From Thermoleophilia bacterium (lineage in GTDB: Bacteria; Actinomycetota; Thermoleophilia; Gaiellales; SKUG01): a stretch of 7,798 nt of DNA. Below the pieces are notes generated by a model. It did not search any database and was not told the origin of the DNA. It saw nothing but the letters and a program-made list of their open reading frames with translations. Positions 1-6,307 of this stretch are shown here, in pieces; the stretch's first letter is position 1; every line of letters begins with the position of its first letter. The position numbers and the translations under genes are program-made. The stretch covers positions 1 to 7,798 of the forward strand of contig JAOPYW010000088.1 of the NCBI GenBank assembly GCA_025964405.1, read 5' to 3'.

Positions 1-1
1 C

Positions 2-217
2 GCCAAGGGTGACACGCTGCTCATGGTGCTCAACACCGGCGAGGGTGCGCGCAAGTTCACCGTGCCGAAGATGGAGCGCCGCGGCGCGTGGGAGGTGCTG
101 CTCGACACCACCAACCCCGCGGCCGAGGGCACGCTCGAGCAGCGCGCCGGCTTCCACGTGCCGCCCCACGCACTCATCCTGCTGCGCCACCACGGCGATC
201 GCGAAGCGCGGGGGTAG
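2..217 (+). CDS. glgX: Glycogen debranching enzyme GlgX/TreX, C-terminal end (partial)
   Basis: This is the last 71 codons of a gene that enters from the left edge of the window. GlgX/TreX is a GH13 isoamylase-type enzyme that hydrolyses alpha-1,6 branches of glycogen and releases linear malto-oligosaccharides. Only the C-terminal beta-sandwich tail is present. It shows the family pattern of hydrophobic strand LLMVLNTGEG, then WEVLLDTTNP, then a closing ALILLRHH strand before TAG at 215-217. No catalytic residue falls inside the window, so the assignment rests on this tail pattern and on the neighbour: treY starts 5 bases after the stop. In actinobacteria glgX (treX) commonly precedes treY and treZ, and the debranched chains are the substrate of TreY. 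An isoamylase-like paralogue of GlgX is the main alternative. Confidence 0.82.
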   Translation, partial: AKGDTLLMVLNTGEGARKFTVPKMERRGAWEVLLDTTNPAAEGTLEQRAGFHVPPHALILLRHHGDREARG

Positions 218-222
218 TCGGC

Positions 223-2541
223 ATGCGAATTCCCACGTCCACCTACCGCCTGCAGCTCACCGAGGAGTTCGGGTTCCGCGCCGCGGCTGACATCGTGCCC
301 TACCTCGCGCGCCTGGGCATCGGCGACGTCTACCTCTCCCCGATCCTGCAGGCCGCCCCGGGCTCCACGCACGGCTACGACACCGCCGACCCGACCCGGC
401 TCGACGAGCGGCTCGGCACCCGCGCCGACTTCGACGCGCTCAGCGCAGCGCTTCAGGCGCACGACATGGGACTCCTCCTCGACATCGTGCCGAACCACAT
501 GGCGGCGCACACCGCGAACCCGTGGTGGTGGGACGTGCTCGAACACGGCCCCGACTCCGAGCACGCCGAGACCTTCGACATCGACTGGGCCAAGGGCCTC
601 GGACGTCTCCTGCTCCCCGTGCTCGGCGGTCCGCTGGAGGGCGTGCTCGAGGCGGGGGAGCTGTCGGTGGTCGACGGCCAGCTCGCCTACTACGACAACC
701 GGTTCCCGCTGGCACCCGGCACCGAACAGATCAGCGACCTGCGCGCCCTCGTCGACGCGCAGCACTACGAGCTCGCCGACTGGCGCGAGCAGGCGACGCG
801 GCTCAACTACCGCCGCTTCTTCGACGTCGCGGGCCTGGTCGGCGTGCGCGTCGAGCTCCCCCACGTCTTCGATGCCACGCACGCGCTCGTGCTCGACCTG
901 ATCCGCGAGGGGCACGTCACCGGGCTGCGCGTCGACCACGTCGACGGCCTGCGTGACCCGCGCGCCTACCTCGAGCGCCTGCAGCGCGCCGCGCGTGCGG
1001 CGAGCGGACGCGACGAGCCGTTCTACGTCGTGGTCGAGAAGATCCTCGCGCCCGACGAGCTGCTGCCCGAGTCGTGGCCGATCGCCGGCATGACGGGCTA
1101 CCAGTTCCTCGACGCGGCCGACGGGCTGTTCGTCGACCGCGACGGCGTCGAGCGCATCCAGGAGCGCTATCGCGAGGTCGTGGGCACGGTCGACACCTTC
1201 GACGAGGTCGTCGAGCGCGCGAAGCTCCGCACGATTCGCGACCTCTTCTGGGGGGAGCTGGGCGCGCTCGCCGCCCGCCTCGCCCCGCTCAGCCTCGAGC
1301 CGGGCAACGACGACGCGCACCGGCGCATGCGCGACACCCTCGCGCTGGTCACGGCCGAACTGCCGGTCTACCGCACCTACATCGACGCGAACGGCGCGAC
1401 GCCGCTCGACCGGGCCGTGCTCGAGCGCGTGCTGACGGCGGCCGCGCAGCACCCGGGCTCCGACCCGGAGTCGCTCGCGGTGATCGCCGCCGCGCTGCGC
1501 GACGATCGCGAGTTCGCGGTGCGCTGGCAGCAGTTCTCGGGGCCCGTCACCGCCAAGAGCGTCGAAGACACCGCCTTCTATCGCTACTACGCCGTGCCGG
1601 CACGCAACGAGGTCGGGGTGCATCCGGGCACCGAGCCGGGCTCGTCGGTCGGCGCCTTCCACTGGATCACCGGCCGCCGCGGGCGCGTCTGGCCGCACCA
1701 GCTCAACGCGAGCTCGACCCACGACACGAAGCGCAGCGAAGATGTGCGGGCGCGCATGATGGCGCTCCTGTCGCGACCCGACGAGTGGGCCGACACCGTC
1801 GCGGATTGGCTCGACCGGTTCGACGCGCCCGACCGCAACGACGGCTGGATGGTCGCGAGCACGCTCGTCGGCGCCTGGCCGCTGGATGAGGAACGCCTGC
1901 ACGAGTACATCCTCAAGGCGGTGCGCGAGGAGAAGGTGCACTCGAGCTGGACGAGCCCCGACGAAGAGTACGAGGCTTCGATCTGTGCGTTCGGGGAGCG
2001 CCTGCGCACGAGCGGCGAGGTCGAGGGCGTCGTCGACGCCGTGCGCGCACGCGGCGAACGCAACTCGCTCGCGGCCGTGACGCTCAAGCTGCTCGCGCCC
2101 GGCGTGCCCGACATCTACCAGGGCACCGAGGTGGAGTCACTGACCCTCGTCGATCCCGACAACCGCCGCCCCGTCGACTACGCACGGCTGCAGGAGCTGC
2201 TCACTGCAGATGACGAACCCGACAAGCTGCGACTGACACGCACACTCACCCACGCGCGCCGCATGCACGCCGACCTCTTCGCGCACGGCGACTACCTGCC
2301 GCTGCGCAGCGAGGTGCCGGGCACGATCGCCTTCGCGCGCCGCTACGAGGGCGCGTGGCTCGTGGTGGCGGTGCCGATCGCAGGCTACGTCGATTCGGCC
2401 AGTGGCGGGCTCGACCTGCCCGCGGGTGCCCCGACCGCCTGGCAGCACGTCGTGACGGGGGCTGCGGTCGACCTCACCGCTCCCCTGACCGACCAGCTGG
2501 CGCACTGGCCGGTGCTCGTCGCGTTCGGATGGGCTCGTTAG
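223..2541 (+). CDS. treY: Maltooligosyltrehalose synthase TreY (GH13)
   Basis: TreY is a cytoplasmic GH13 enzyme that converts the reducing-end alpha-1,4 bond of malto-oligosaccharides into an alpha,alpha-1,1 bond, giving maltooligosyltrehalose, which TreZ then cleaves to trehalose. The 772-residue product is full length for the family. It opens with PTSTYRLQL, the usual TreY start. The GH13 regions are visible: DVYLSPI at 35-41, DIVPNHMAA at 87-95 (region I), GLRVDHVDGL at 234-243 with predicted nucleophile D238, VVEKIL at 270-275 with predicted acid/base E272, and STHDTKRSED at 498-507 with D501. YQGTE near the C-terminus is also typical. The frame stays open upstream to about base 88, but that stretch is the GlgX gene read out of frame. 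ATG 223 lies 8 bases after a G-run (210-214) and matches the family N-terminus. It is probably cotranscribed and coupled with glgX. Confidence 0.96.
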   Translation: MRIPTSTYRLQLTEEFGFRAAADIVPYLARLGIGDVYLSPILQAAPGSTHGYDTADPTRLDERLGTRADFDALSAALQAHDMGLLLDIVPNHMAAHTANPWWWDVLEHGPDSEHAETFDIDWAKGLGRLLLPVLGGPLEGVLEAGELSVVDGQLAYYDNRFPLAPGTEQISDLRALVDAQHYELADWREQATRLNYRRFFDVAGLVGVRVELPHVFDATHALVLDLIREGHVTGLRVDHVDGLRDPRAYLERLQRAARAASGRDEPFYVVVEKILAPDELLPESWPIAGMTGYQFLDAADGLFVDRDGVERIQERYREVVGTVDTFDEVVERAKLRTIRDLFWGELGALAARLAPLSLEPGNDDAHRRMRDTLALVTAELPVYRTYIDANGATPLDRAVLERVLTAAAQHPGSDPESLAVIAAALRDDREFAVRWQQFSGPVTAKSVEDTAFYRYYAVPARNEVGVHPGTEPGSSVGAFHWITGRRGRVWPHQLNASSTHDTKRSEDVRARMMALLSRPDEWADTVADWLDRFDAPDRNDGWMVASTLVGAWPLDEERLHEYILKAVREEKVHSSWTSPDEEYEASICAFGERLRTSGEVEGVVDAVRARGERNSLAAVTLKLLAPGVPDIYQGTEVESLTLVDPDNRRPVDYARLQELLTADDEPDKLRLTRTLTHARRMHADLFAHGDYLPLRSEVPGTIAFARRYEGAWLVVAVPIAGYVDSASGGLDLPAGAPTAWQHVVTGAAVDLTAPLTDQLAHWPVLVAFGWAR

Positions 2542-3665
2542 TCGTTCAGGAGGTCAGCGTAGGCCCGCAGCATGTACCGATCGAACTGCGGCACGGTGAA
2601 CTCCGCGTGGCCGTGGCTCGGCGTGAAGAGCAGACCCTTCTCGATGAGCCGTGCTCGCACTGGGCCGAGCTGCTCCGACGTCCTGCCGAGAACAGCCGCG
2701 ACGTCCTTCGCGGCCTGGGGCAGCGGGCCAAGCGTGGCCATGGCTCGAAGGTAACGGAGCTCGTGCGCAGTCGTCCTGTCGGCACGCACGCGGAAGAAGC
2801 TCTCATCCAGTTCTGCTTCGACTTGGGGCAGGGCTGCCCGGACATCGTCGGCCGTGATCGGTGATGCTTCAGCGAGGTGCCACGTCGCCTTGCCGTACTC
2901 CTGCAGGAAGTAGGGGTAGCCCTCCGTGTATTGCAGGATGGCGTCGAGGGCCGCTTGCTCGTATGTCACACCTTCCGTGCCCGCCGGACCCACCAGCGCG
3001 GCCTGTGCGTCCGGCTCCGACAAGGCCCCGATGCGCGGAAACTTGAAGAGCCGCTCGGCATACGATCTTGCGTCCCCCGCGAGCTTGGGAAGCTGTGGGA
3101 GACCGGCTCCGACCAGTGTGATCGGGAGCGAACGTTGAATCGTCCGATGCAGGGCAGCGATAAATGATCCCAGCTCCTCCGCGCTGAGGTACTGGAGTTC
3201 ATCGATCAGGAAGACGACGCCGCGCCCCTGCTCGCGTGCCGCCTCGCCAAGCGCGACGAACAGGTCGGTCATGTCGTCGGCCAGCATGCCGGAATCTGCG
3301 CGCCCCTCAAGCTTCTCCGCGTCCAGGCCAGCGGACACACCGTCGGCTCCGACCGTGATCGAGAACGACTTGAGGACCTGGGCGGCTGCCGAGGCGCGGA
3401 CCCCCCACCTCGCTCGAGGCGAGAGCGTGAACAAGGCACGGCGTGCGAGGTTCGCGAGCTTCTCCGCGAACTCACCGTGCTTGTGGATCTCAGTTGCAAC
3501 CGTGACCCAGTTGGCGGCCTCGGCCCGGGCCTCGAACGCGTTGAGCAGCACCGTCTTCCCTACACCGCGAAGACCCGTGATGATCATCGACTGTTCGGGC
3601 CGTCCACGCTGCATCCGATTCAGCAGCAGCTCGAAGTTGGCCAGTTCCTCGTCTCGACCGGCCAA
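2538..3665 (-). CDS. AAA/STAND-like ATPase with C-terminal winged helix; start probably frameshifted
   Basis: This is a P-loop ATPase of the AAA_16/archaeal-ATPase-like group, widespread in actinobacteria as singletons of unknown role. Numbered from the TTG at 3665, Walker A is GLRGVGKT (31-38), Walker B is VVFLIDE (150-156) and a sensor-like strand LVGAGLPQL follows (184-192). The last 70 residues (about 305-372) look like a winged helix-turn-helix, ending FDRYMLR. No signal peptide or membrane segment is seen. The TTG start cuts the protein inside a conserved stretch: the same frame upstream encodes DPYTPNAGAQPPALAGRDEEL, as in relatives, but has no ATG, GTG or TTG before a TAA. ATG at 3718 is one frame off, so a single-base loss around 3702-3709 is likely; the repaired protein would be about 393 residues. 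Third codon positions look less GC-rich than in treY, and the gene occupies the place where treZ is often found, both consistent with transfer. The stop overlaps the treY stop convergently. Confidence 0.85.
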   Translation of the reverse strand: MAGRDEELANFELLLNRMQRGRPEQSMIITGLRGVGKTVLLNAFEARAEAANWVTVATEIHKHGEFAEKLANLARRALFTLSPRARWGVRASAAAQVLKSFSITVGADGVSAGLDAEKLEGRADSGMLADDMTDLFVALGEAAREQGRGVVFLIDELQYLSAEELGSFIAALHRTIQRSLPITLVGAGLPQLPKLAGDARSYAERLFKFPRIGALSEPDAQAALVGPAGTEGVTYEQAALDAILQYTEGYPYFLQEYGKATWHLAEASPITADDVRAALPQVEAELDESFFRVRADRTTAHELRYLRAMATLGPLPQAAKDVAAVLGRTSEQLGPVRARLIEKGLLFTPSHGHAEFTVPQFDRYMLRAYADLLND

Positions 3666-3718
3666 TGCAGGGGGCTGGGCCCCGGCGTTCGGGGTGTAGG
3701 GATCGTGAGCTGATCCAT

Positions 3719-3771
3719 ATTGACAATCTTATCGGGTCTTATCGGATGCAGATAAGATCATGATAGGTCAA
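3719..3771. promoter_or_regulatory. AT-rich palindromic control region between divergent genes
   Basis: This block lies between the ATPase gene (leftward) and the AIM24 gene (rightward) and is clearly AT-richer than its surroundings. ATCTTATC (3726-3733) and GATAAGAT (3751-3758) form a perfect 8-base inverted repeat. A third copy of the half-site, TCTTATCGG (3737-3745), repeats 3727-3735 at a 10-base step, one helical turn. TTGAC (3720-3724) and GTCAA (3767-3771) flank these symmetrically. TTGACA at 3720-3725 (+) and TTGACC at 3771-3766 (-) resemble -35 boxes. TAAGAT occurs on both strands (3753-3758 + and 3731-3726 -) and could be a -10. The minus TAAGAT lies 7 bases before ATG 3718, which would give a nearly leaderless ATPase mRNA. 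Exact -35/-10 pairings are ambiguous. A dimeric regulator binding the TTATC/GATAA half-sites is inferred. Confidence 0.55.
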
Positions 3772-3826
3772 AAAGGATCGCTGCCTCCAACGCTTCCAAG
3801 TCGCGCACTCCGGGTAGGCGCGCCTC

Positions 3827-4543
3827 ATGAAGAGTTCGCTGTTCTCCGACGCATTCCAGGAAGTTCCCGGCCAGGGCGGCTTCCAACTCCAGAACGAGCG
3901 CATGCTCAAGGTCGCGCTGAGCGGCGAGTTCATGGCGCGCCAGGGGGCGGCGGTCGCCTGGCAGGGCGACGTGAAGTTCGCGTTCGAGGGTGCGGGCGCC
4001 AAGCGCCTCATCAAGAAGCTCGTGACCGGCGAAGACCTGCAGCTGATGAAGGTCAGCGGGCAGGGCGATGTCTTCCTCGCCGACTACGCCGCCGAGGTGC
4101 ACGTGCTGCACCTGGAAAACGACTCGATCACCGTGAACGGCGCGAACGTGCTCGCGTTCGACTCGTCGCTGACGTGGGACCTCAAGCGCAACAAGGGCAT
4201 GGGCGGCATGGCGGCGCAGGGCCTCTTCAACATCGTGATCGAGGGCACCGGTTCGGTGGCGCTGACGACGATCGGCACGCCGGTCATCCTCGACCCCGCG
4301 ACCCAGCCGACGTTCTGCGACCCGGCGGCCGCCGTCGCGTGGAGCACGAGCCTGCAGCCCCAGCTCCTCAAGACCGACGGCGTCATGAAGAGCCTCATCG
4401 GGCGCGGCAGTGGTGAGCTCTTCTCGCTCGGGTTCCAGGGACAGGGCTTCGTGGTCGTGCAGCCGAGTGAGGGCCTGCCCTGGGGCGCGGCCGCCTCGGC
4501 CCAGAACTCGACCGGCGGCGGCATCGGCGCACTGTTCAGCTGA
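3827..4543 (+). CDS. AIM24 family protein
   Basis: The 238-residue product matches the AIM24 family (formerly DUF124), a beta-rich fold named after a yeast mitochondrial protein; the bacterial function is not established. Family features seen are LVTGEDLQLMKVSGQGDVFLA (62-82), LENDSITVNGANVLAFDSSL in the middle, GLFNIVIEGTGSVALTTIG (132-150) and the closing GSGELFSLGFQGQGFVVVQPSE (195-215). The tail is short and Gly/Ser/Ala-rich. No signal peptide or membrane helix is seen, so it is probably cytosolic or peripheral. ATG 3827 follows a weak G-rich sequence (GGGTAGG, 3812-3818) by 8 bases, and the product starts with KSSLFSDAF as relatives do. A small membrane-protein gene follows 20 bases after the stop, probably in the same transcript, so the two may act together at the membrane. 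Transcription likely starts in the palindromic block upstream. Confidence 0.9.
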   Translation: MKSSLFSDAFQEVPGQGGFQLQNERMLKVALSGEFMARQGAAVAWQGDVKFAFEGAGAKRLIKKLVTGEDLQLMKVSGQGDVFLADYAAEVHVLHLENDSITVNGANVLAFDSSLTWDLKRNKGMGGMAAQGLFNIVIEGTGSVALTTIGTPVILDPATQPTFCDPAAAVAWSTSLQPQLLKTDGVMKSLIGRGSGELFSLGFQGQGFVVVQPSEGLPWGAAASAQNSTGGGIGALFS

Positions 4544-4563
4544 CCGGCGGGTAGGTGGAGCAC

Positions 4564-4773
4564 ATGACCGCCCTCCTCATCGCCGACGCCGCCTACCAGG
4601 CGGGCTACGTCGTCGGCATCTTCGTCGGCCCACTCCTAGTCGCGGCGATCATCCGCGGGATCTACGTCGCGATCCGCCGCAGCGGCCGCAGGGTCTTCGA
4701 CAAGTGGTTCTGGATCATCGCTGCCATCGTGTTCGTGCTCTCGGCAGCAGGTCGGGCAGCCGGCAACGGCTGA
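4564..4773 (+). CDS. Small two-helix membrane protein, unknown function
   Basis: This short gene encodes 69 residues with two predicted membrane helices: about 14-33 (YVVGIFVGPLLVAAIIRGIY) and about 48-63 (WFWIIAAIVFVLSAAG). They are separated by a basic loop, AIRRSGRRVFDKW, which the positive-inside rule would place in the cytoplasm, with both termini outside. I do not recognise the family. ATG 4564 is preferred because AGGTGGAG (4553-4560), the likely ribosome-binding site, lies just before it. A GTG at 4555 would add three residues but sits inside that site. The gene begins 20 bases after the AIM24 stop on the same strand, pointing to one operon and perhaps to membrane recruitment of the AIM24 protein. 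Its TGA ends 2 bases before the stop of the convergent gene, leaving no room for a terminator. Confidence 0.75.
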   Translation: MTALLIADAAYQAGYVVGIFVGPLLVAAIIRGIYVAIRRSGRRVFDKWFWIIAAIVFVLSAAGRAAGNG

Positions 4774-4775
4774 CG

Positions 4776-5165
4776 TCAGTCGACGCTGACGCGCGGCACC
4801 CAGTCGGCGAGGTCGTCGTCGCCCGGCCCCGCGGCCGCACGCCGATCACGCCAGACACGCGCCACGCGAGCGAGCTGCGCCGGGTCGACGTAGTACGTGT
4901 TGACCGGTCCGAAGCGGGCGCGGGCGGCGTCGCCGTCGCTCAGGATGAGCTGCATGCCCGCGTGCTCGGCGAGCGCGGTCGCGAGCACCATCGACGCCGC
5001 GAGGCCGTCGGCCGGCAGCTCCTGCGACCAGTCGTCACCGCAGCTGCAGGTGAGCGTGCCGACGCTCCCGGTGCGCCGCCACTCCACGATGTGCTCGGCC
5101 GCGGGGAGCAGCTGCTCATCGCGCAGGCGCCGCGAATCACCGGCGTGTCGCGGGAGGATCGTCAC
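4776..5165 (-). CDS. Hypothetical protein with CxCG motif (129 aa)
   Basis: I do not recognise this 129-residue protein. It begins at a GTG; no other in-frame start occurs until residue 60. There is no signal peptide or membrane helix. The N-terminal part is charged. The centre carries TCSCGDDW with C40 and C42, followed about 26 residues later by AEHAG (H68). This spacing recalls the short C-x-C-G...H segments common in small actinobacterial proteins and might be a partial metal site, but that is only a resemblance. NTYYVDPAQLARVARVWRDRR (about 89-109) looks like a turn followed by an amphipathic basic helix. The tail ends ADWVPRVSVD. The gene begins 12 bases after the stop of the 168-residue gene on the same strand, so the two are probably cotranscribed. 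Residue composition is balanced, unlike the Arg-rich readings of the other frames. Confidence 0.7.
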   Translation of the reverse strand: MTILPRHAGDSRRLRDEQLLPAAEHIVEWRRTGSVGTLTCSCGDDWSQELPADGLAASMVLATALAEHAGMQLILSDGDAARARFGPVNTYYVDPAQLARVARVWRDRRAAAGPGDDDLADWVPRVSVD

Positions 5166-5177
5166 CGTCGCGCGAAC

Positions 5178-5684
5178 TCAGGCCTCGACGAGGCGGGGCT
5201 GGCCGGCCCACGTCGAGCGCGGGTCGGGGCGGAAGGTGCGTGCTCCGTCGACGAGTGCGACCAGCGCGGAGTCGCGCACGACGGCGGGCGAGTGGTGGTG
5301 CCCGGCGTCGGCGGCGCGCACGTTGCCGGCGGCGAACGGCACACTCGACCGCTTGGTCTCGATCGTCACGGGCGCCGGGCCCATCGTGTTCGAGGTGTCG
5401 TAGTAGGAGCGGCTCTGCGTGTGCACGTCGAACAGGCGGTAGCCGGCGCGCCACGTCATCACGGCGAGGCCGGGCATCCTGCCGGCGCTCAGCTGGCGCG
5501 CGGCGGCGATCGCGTCGTCGATGCTCGTGAAGGTGGAGATGCCCTCGTGGCTGCCAGCGAGGCGGTAGTCGCGCTCGGTCGACCAGGTCTGCACGAGCCC
5601 CGACGGTGACATGCGCGCACGCACGTCGATCGTCTGGCTGGCGAGGGCGGGTGACTTCGTGGGAGTGACTGCGGCGAGCTGCAT
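5178..5684 (-). CDS. Hypothetical protein (168 aa), first gene of a likely two-gene operon
   Basis: I do not recognise this protein. It starts at ATG 5684, with a modest AAAGG ribosome-binding site 10 bases upstream. No signal peptide or membrane helix is seen. The first 20 residues are Ala/Thr/Ser-rich and may be disordered. Residues about 20-100 look folded, with alternating strands and one helix: TIDVRARMSPSGL, then a helix SIDDAIAAARQLSAG (54-68), then PGLAVMTWRAGYRLFDVHT (71-89) and SRSYYDTSN (91-99). This resembles a small alpha/beta or beta-rich domain with several Tyr and Trp. A HHH cluster lies at 129-131 and the tail holds TFRPDPRSTWAG. The gene is followed after 12 bases by the 129-residue CxCG protein. 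Amino-acid composition favours this frame over the overlapping Arg-rich ones. Confidence 0.72.
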   Translation of the reverse strand: MQLAAVTPTKSPALASQTIDVRARMSPSGLVQTWSTERDYRLAGSHEGISTFTSIDDAIAAARQLSAGRMPGLAVMTWRAGYRLFDVHTQSRSYYDTSNTMGPAPVTIETKRSSVPFAAGNVRAADAGHHHSPAVVRDSALVALVDGARTFRPDPRSTWAGQPRLVEA

Positions 5685-5710
5685 CGTCCGTGACCTTTCG
5701 CGCGGGGGAG

Positions 5711-5729
5711 TCCGACATCCGTGTCGGGA
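5711..5729 (-). other. Short inverted repeat upstream of the 168-aa gene
   Basis: CCGACA (5712-5717) and TGTCGG (5722-5727) are perfect 6-base arms around a 4-base loop. The element lies in the 69-base gap between the stop of the RRF-like gene and the start of the 168-residue gene. On the minus strand it is followed by a C-run and not by a T-run, so it is a poor intrinsic terminator. It could be a weak terminator of the osmC transcript, an operator for the downstream operon, or a 5'-leader hairpin. A TAGCAT hexamer on the minus strand just upstream could be the -10 of that operon, but no convincing -35 accompanies it. Confidence 0.3.
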
Positions 5730-5753
5730 ACTGGCTCCGAGCGATGCTACAGC

Positions 5754-6302
5754 CTATTCGTCGATCGCGGCGAGGGTGATGGCGAGGAGCTCGTCGATCC
5801 GCGCGACGTGCTCGTCGGTGAGCGCCTGGATGTCCTTGCTGCGCCCGTTGAGCTTGGCGTCGGAGATCTCCTCCGCGGCGCGCTGGCGCTTGAGCAGGTT
5901 GACCGCGTCACGGCGAATCATCCGCACCGACACGCGGCCGGCCTCGGCCTCGTCCTTCGCGCGCTTGGCGAGCTGCAGGCGGTTCTCGGCGGTCGGCGCC
6001 GGCATCTCGATGCGGATGCGCACGCCGTCCTCGTTCGCGCGCGCGCCGAGGTCCGAGTCGTTGATCGCCTTCGCGACCGCGCCGACGAGGCTCGGGTCGT
6101 AGGGCGTGACGACGAGGCCGCGCGGCGGCTGGATCGCCACCTGGGCGAGCTGCGGCACGGGGGTGTCGGTGTCGTAGGCGCGCACGCGGATGCCGTCGAG
6201 CAGCTCCGGCGTCGCGCGTCCGGCGCGCAGGGGCGCGAGTCGACGGCGCGCGGCCTCGACCGCTTCGTCCATCTGTCGACCCGTGCCCCCGCCGCCGGCC
6301 AC
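5754..6302 (-). CDS. Ribosome recycling factor homologue, out of the usual frr context
   Basis: The 182-residue product aligns over its whole length with ribosome recycling factor, the three-helix-bundle plus beta-domain protein that splits post-termination ribosomes with EF-G. Family signatures are AVEAARRRLAPLRAGRATP (14-32, canonical RTGRA), PVPQLAQVAI (49-57), AKAINDSDLGA (77-87), EMPAPTAENR (99-108) and GRVSVRMIRRDA (122-133), which carries the conserved arginines of the ribosome-contacting helix. The C-terminal helix ends at QALTDEHVARIDELL. Length is close to the usual 185. The GTG at 6302 gives the right length and lies 5 bases after the osmC stop, so coupling is likely. ATG 6272 would shorten helix 1. 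The first ten residues are Gly-rich instead of helical, and PP replaces the usual acidic pair before the beta-domain Arg. Canonical frr normally follows pyrH. Here the neighbour is osmC, so this may be a paralogue and I withhold the symbol. Confidence 0.88.
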   Translation of the reverse strand: MAGGGGTGRQMDEAVEAARRRLAPLRAGRATPELLDGIRVRAYDTDTPVPQLAQVAIQPPRGLVVTPYDPSLVGAVAKAINDSDLGARANEDGVRIRIEMPAPTAENRLQLAKRAKDEAEAGRVSVRMIRRDAVNLLKRQRAAEEISDAKLNGRSKDIQALTDEHVARIDELLAITLAAIDE

Positions 6303-6307
6303 TGGAG

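Noticed and set aside
88..222. 45-codon upstream extension of treY
   Set aside because: It is the glgX tail read out of frame; the TreY family N-terminus begins at ATG 223.
1074..1889. A 271-codon + strand frame inside treY
   Set aside because: It is a shifted reading of treY with extreme Arg content; the treY catalytic motifs lie in the other frame.
1587..2114. A 175-codon minus-strand frame inside treY
   Set aside because: It is an antisense shadow of treY, Ser/Arg-rich, without a ribosome-binding site or recognisable motif.
4770..4779. Perfect palindrome CTGACGTCAG spanning the stops of two convergent genes
   Set aside because: It arises mostly from TGA and its complement facing each other 2 bases apart, with no loop to form a terminator and no known regulator to propose.
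4410..5609. A 399-codon open frame on the + strand across the AIM24 end and the hypothetical genes
   Set aside because: It overlaps three better-supported genes, is Arg/Ala/Gly-rich with no domain signal, and results from high GC keeping antisense frames open.
5137..5718. A 193-codon minus-strand frame overlapping the 168-aa gene
   Set aside because: It is dominated by Arg and Pro and competes with a frame of balanced composition that has a plausible start and operon spacing.
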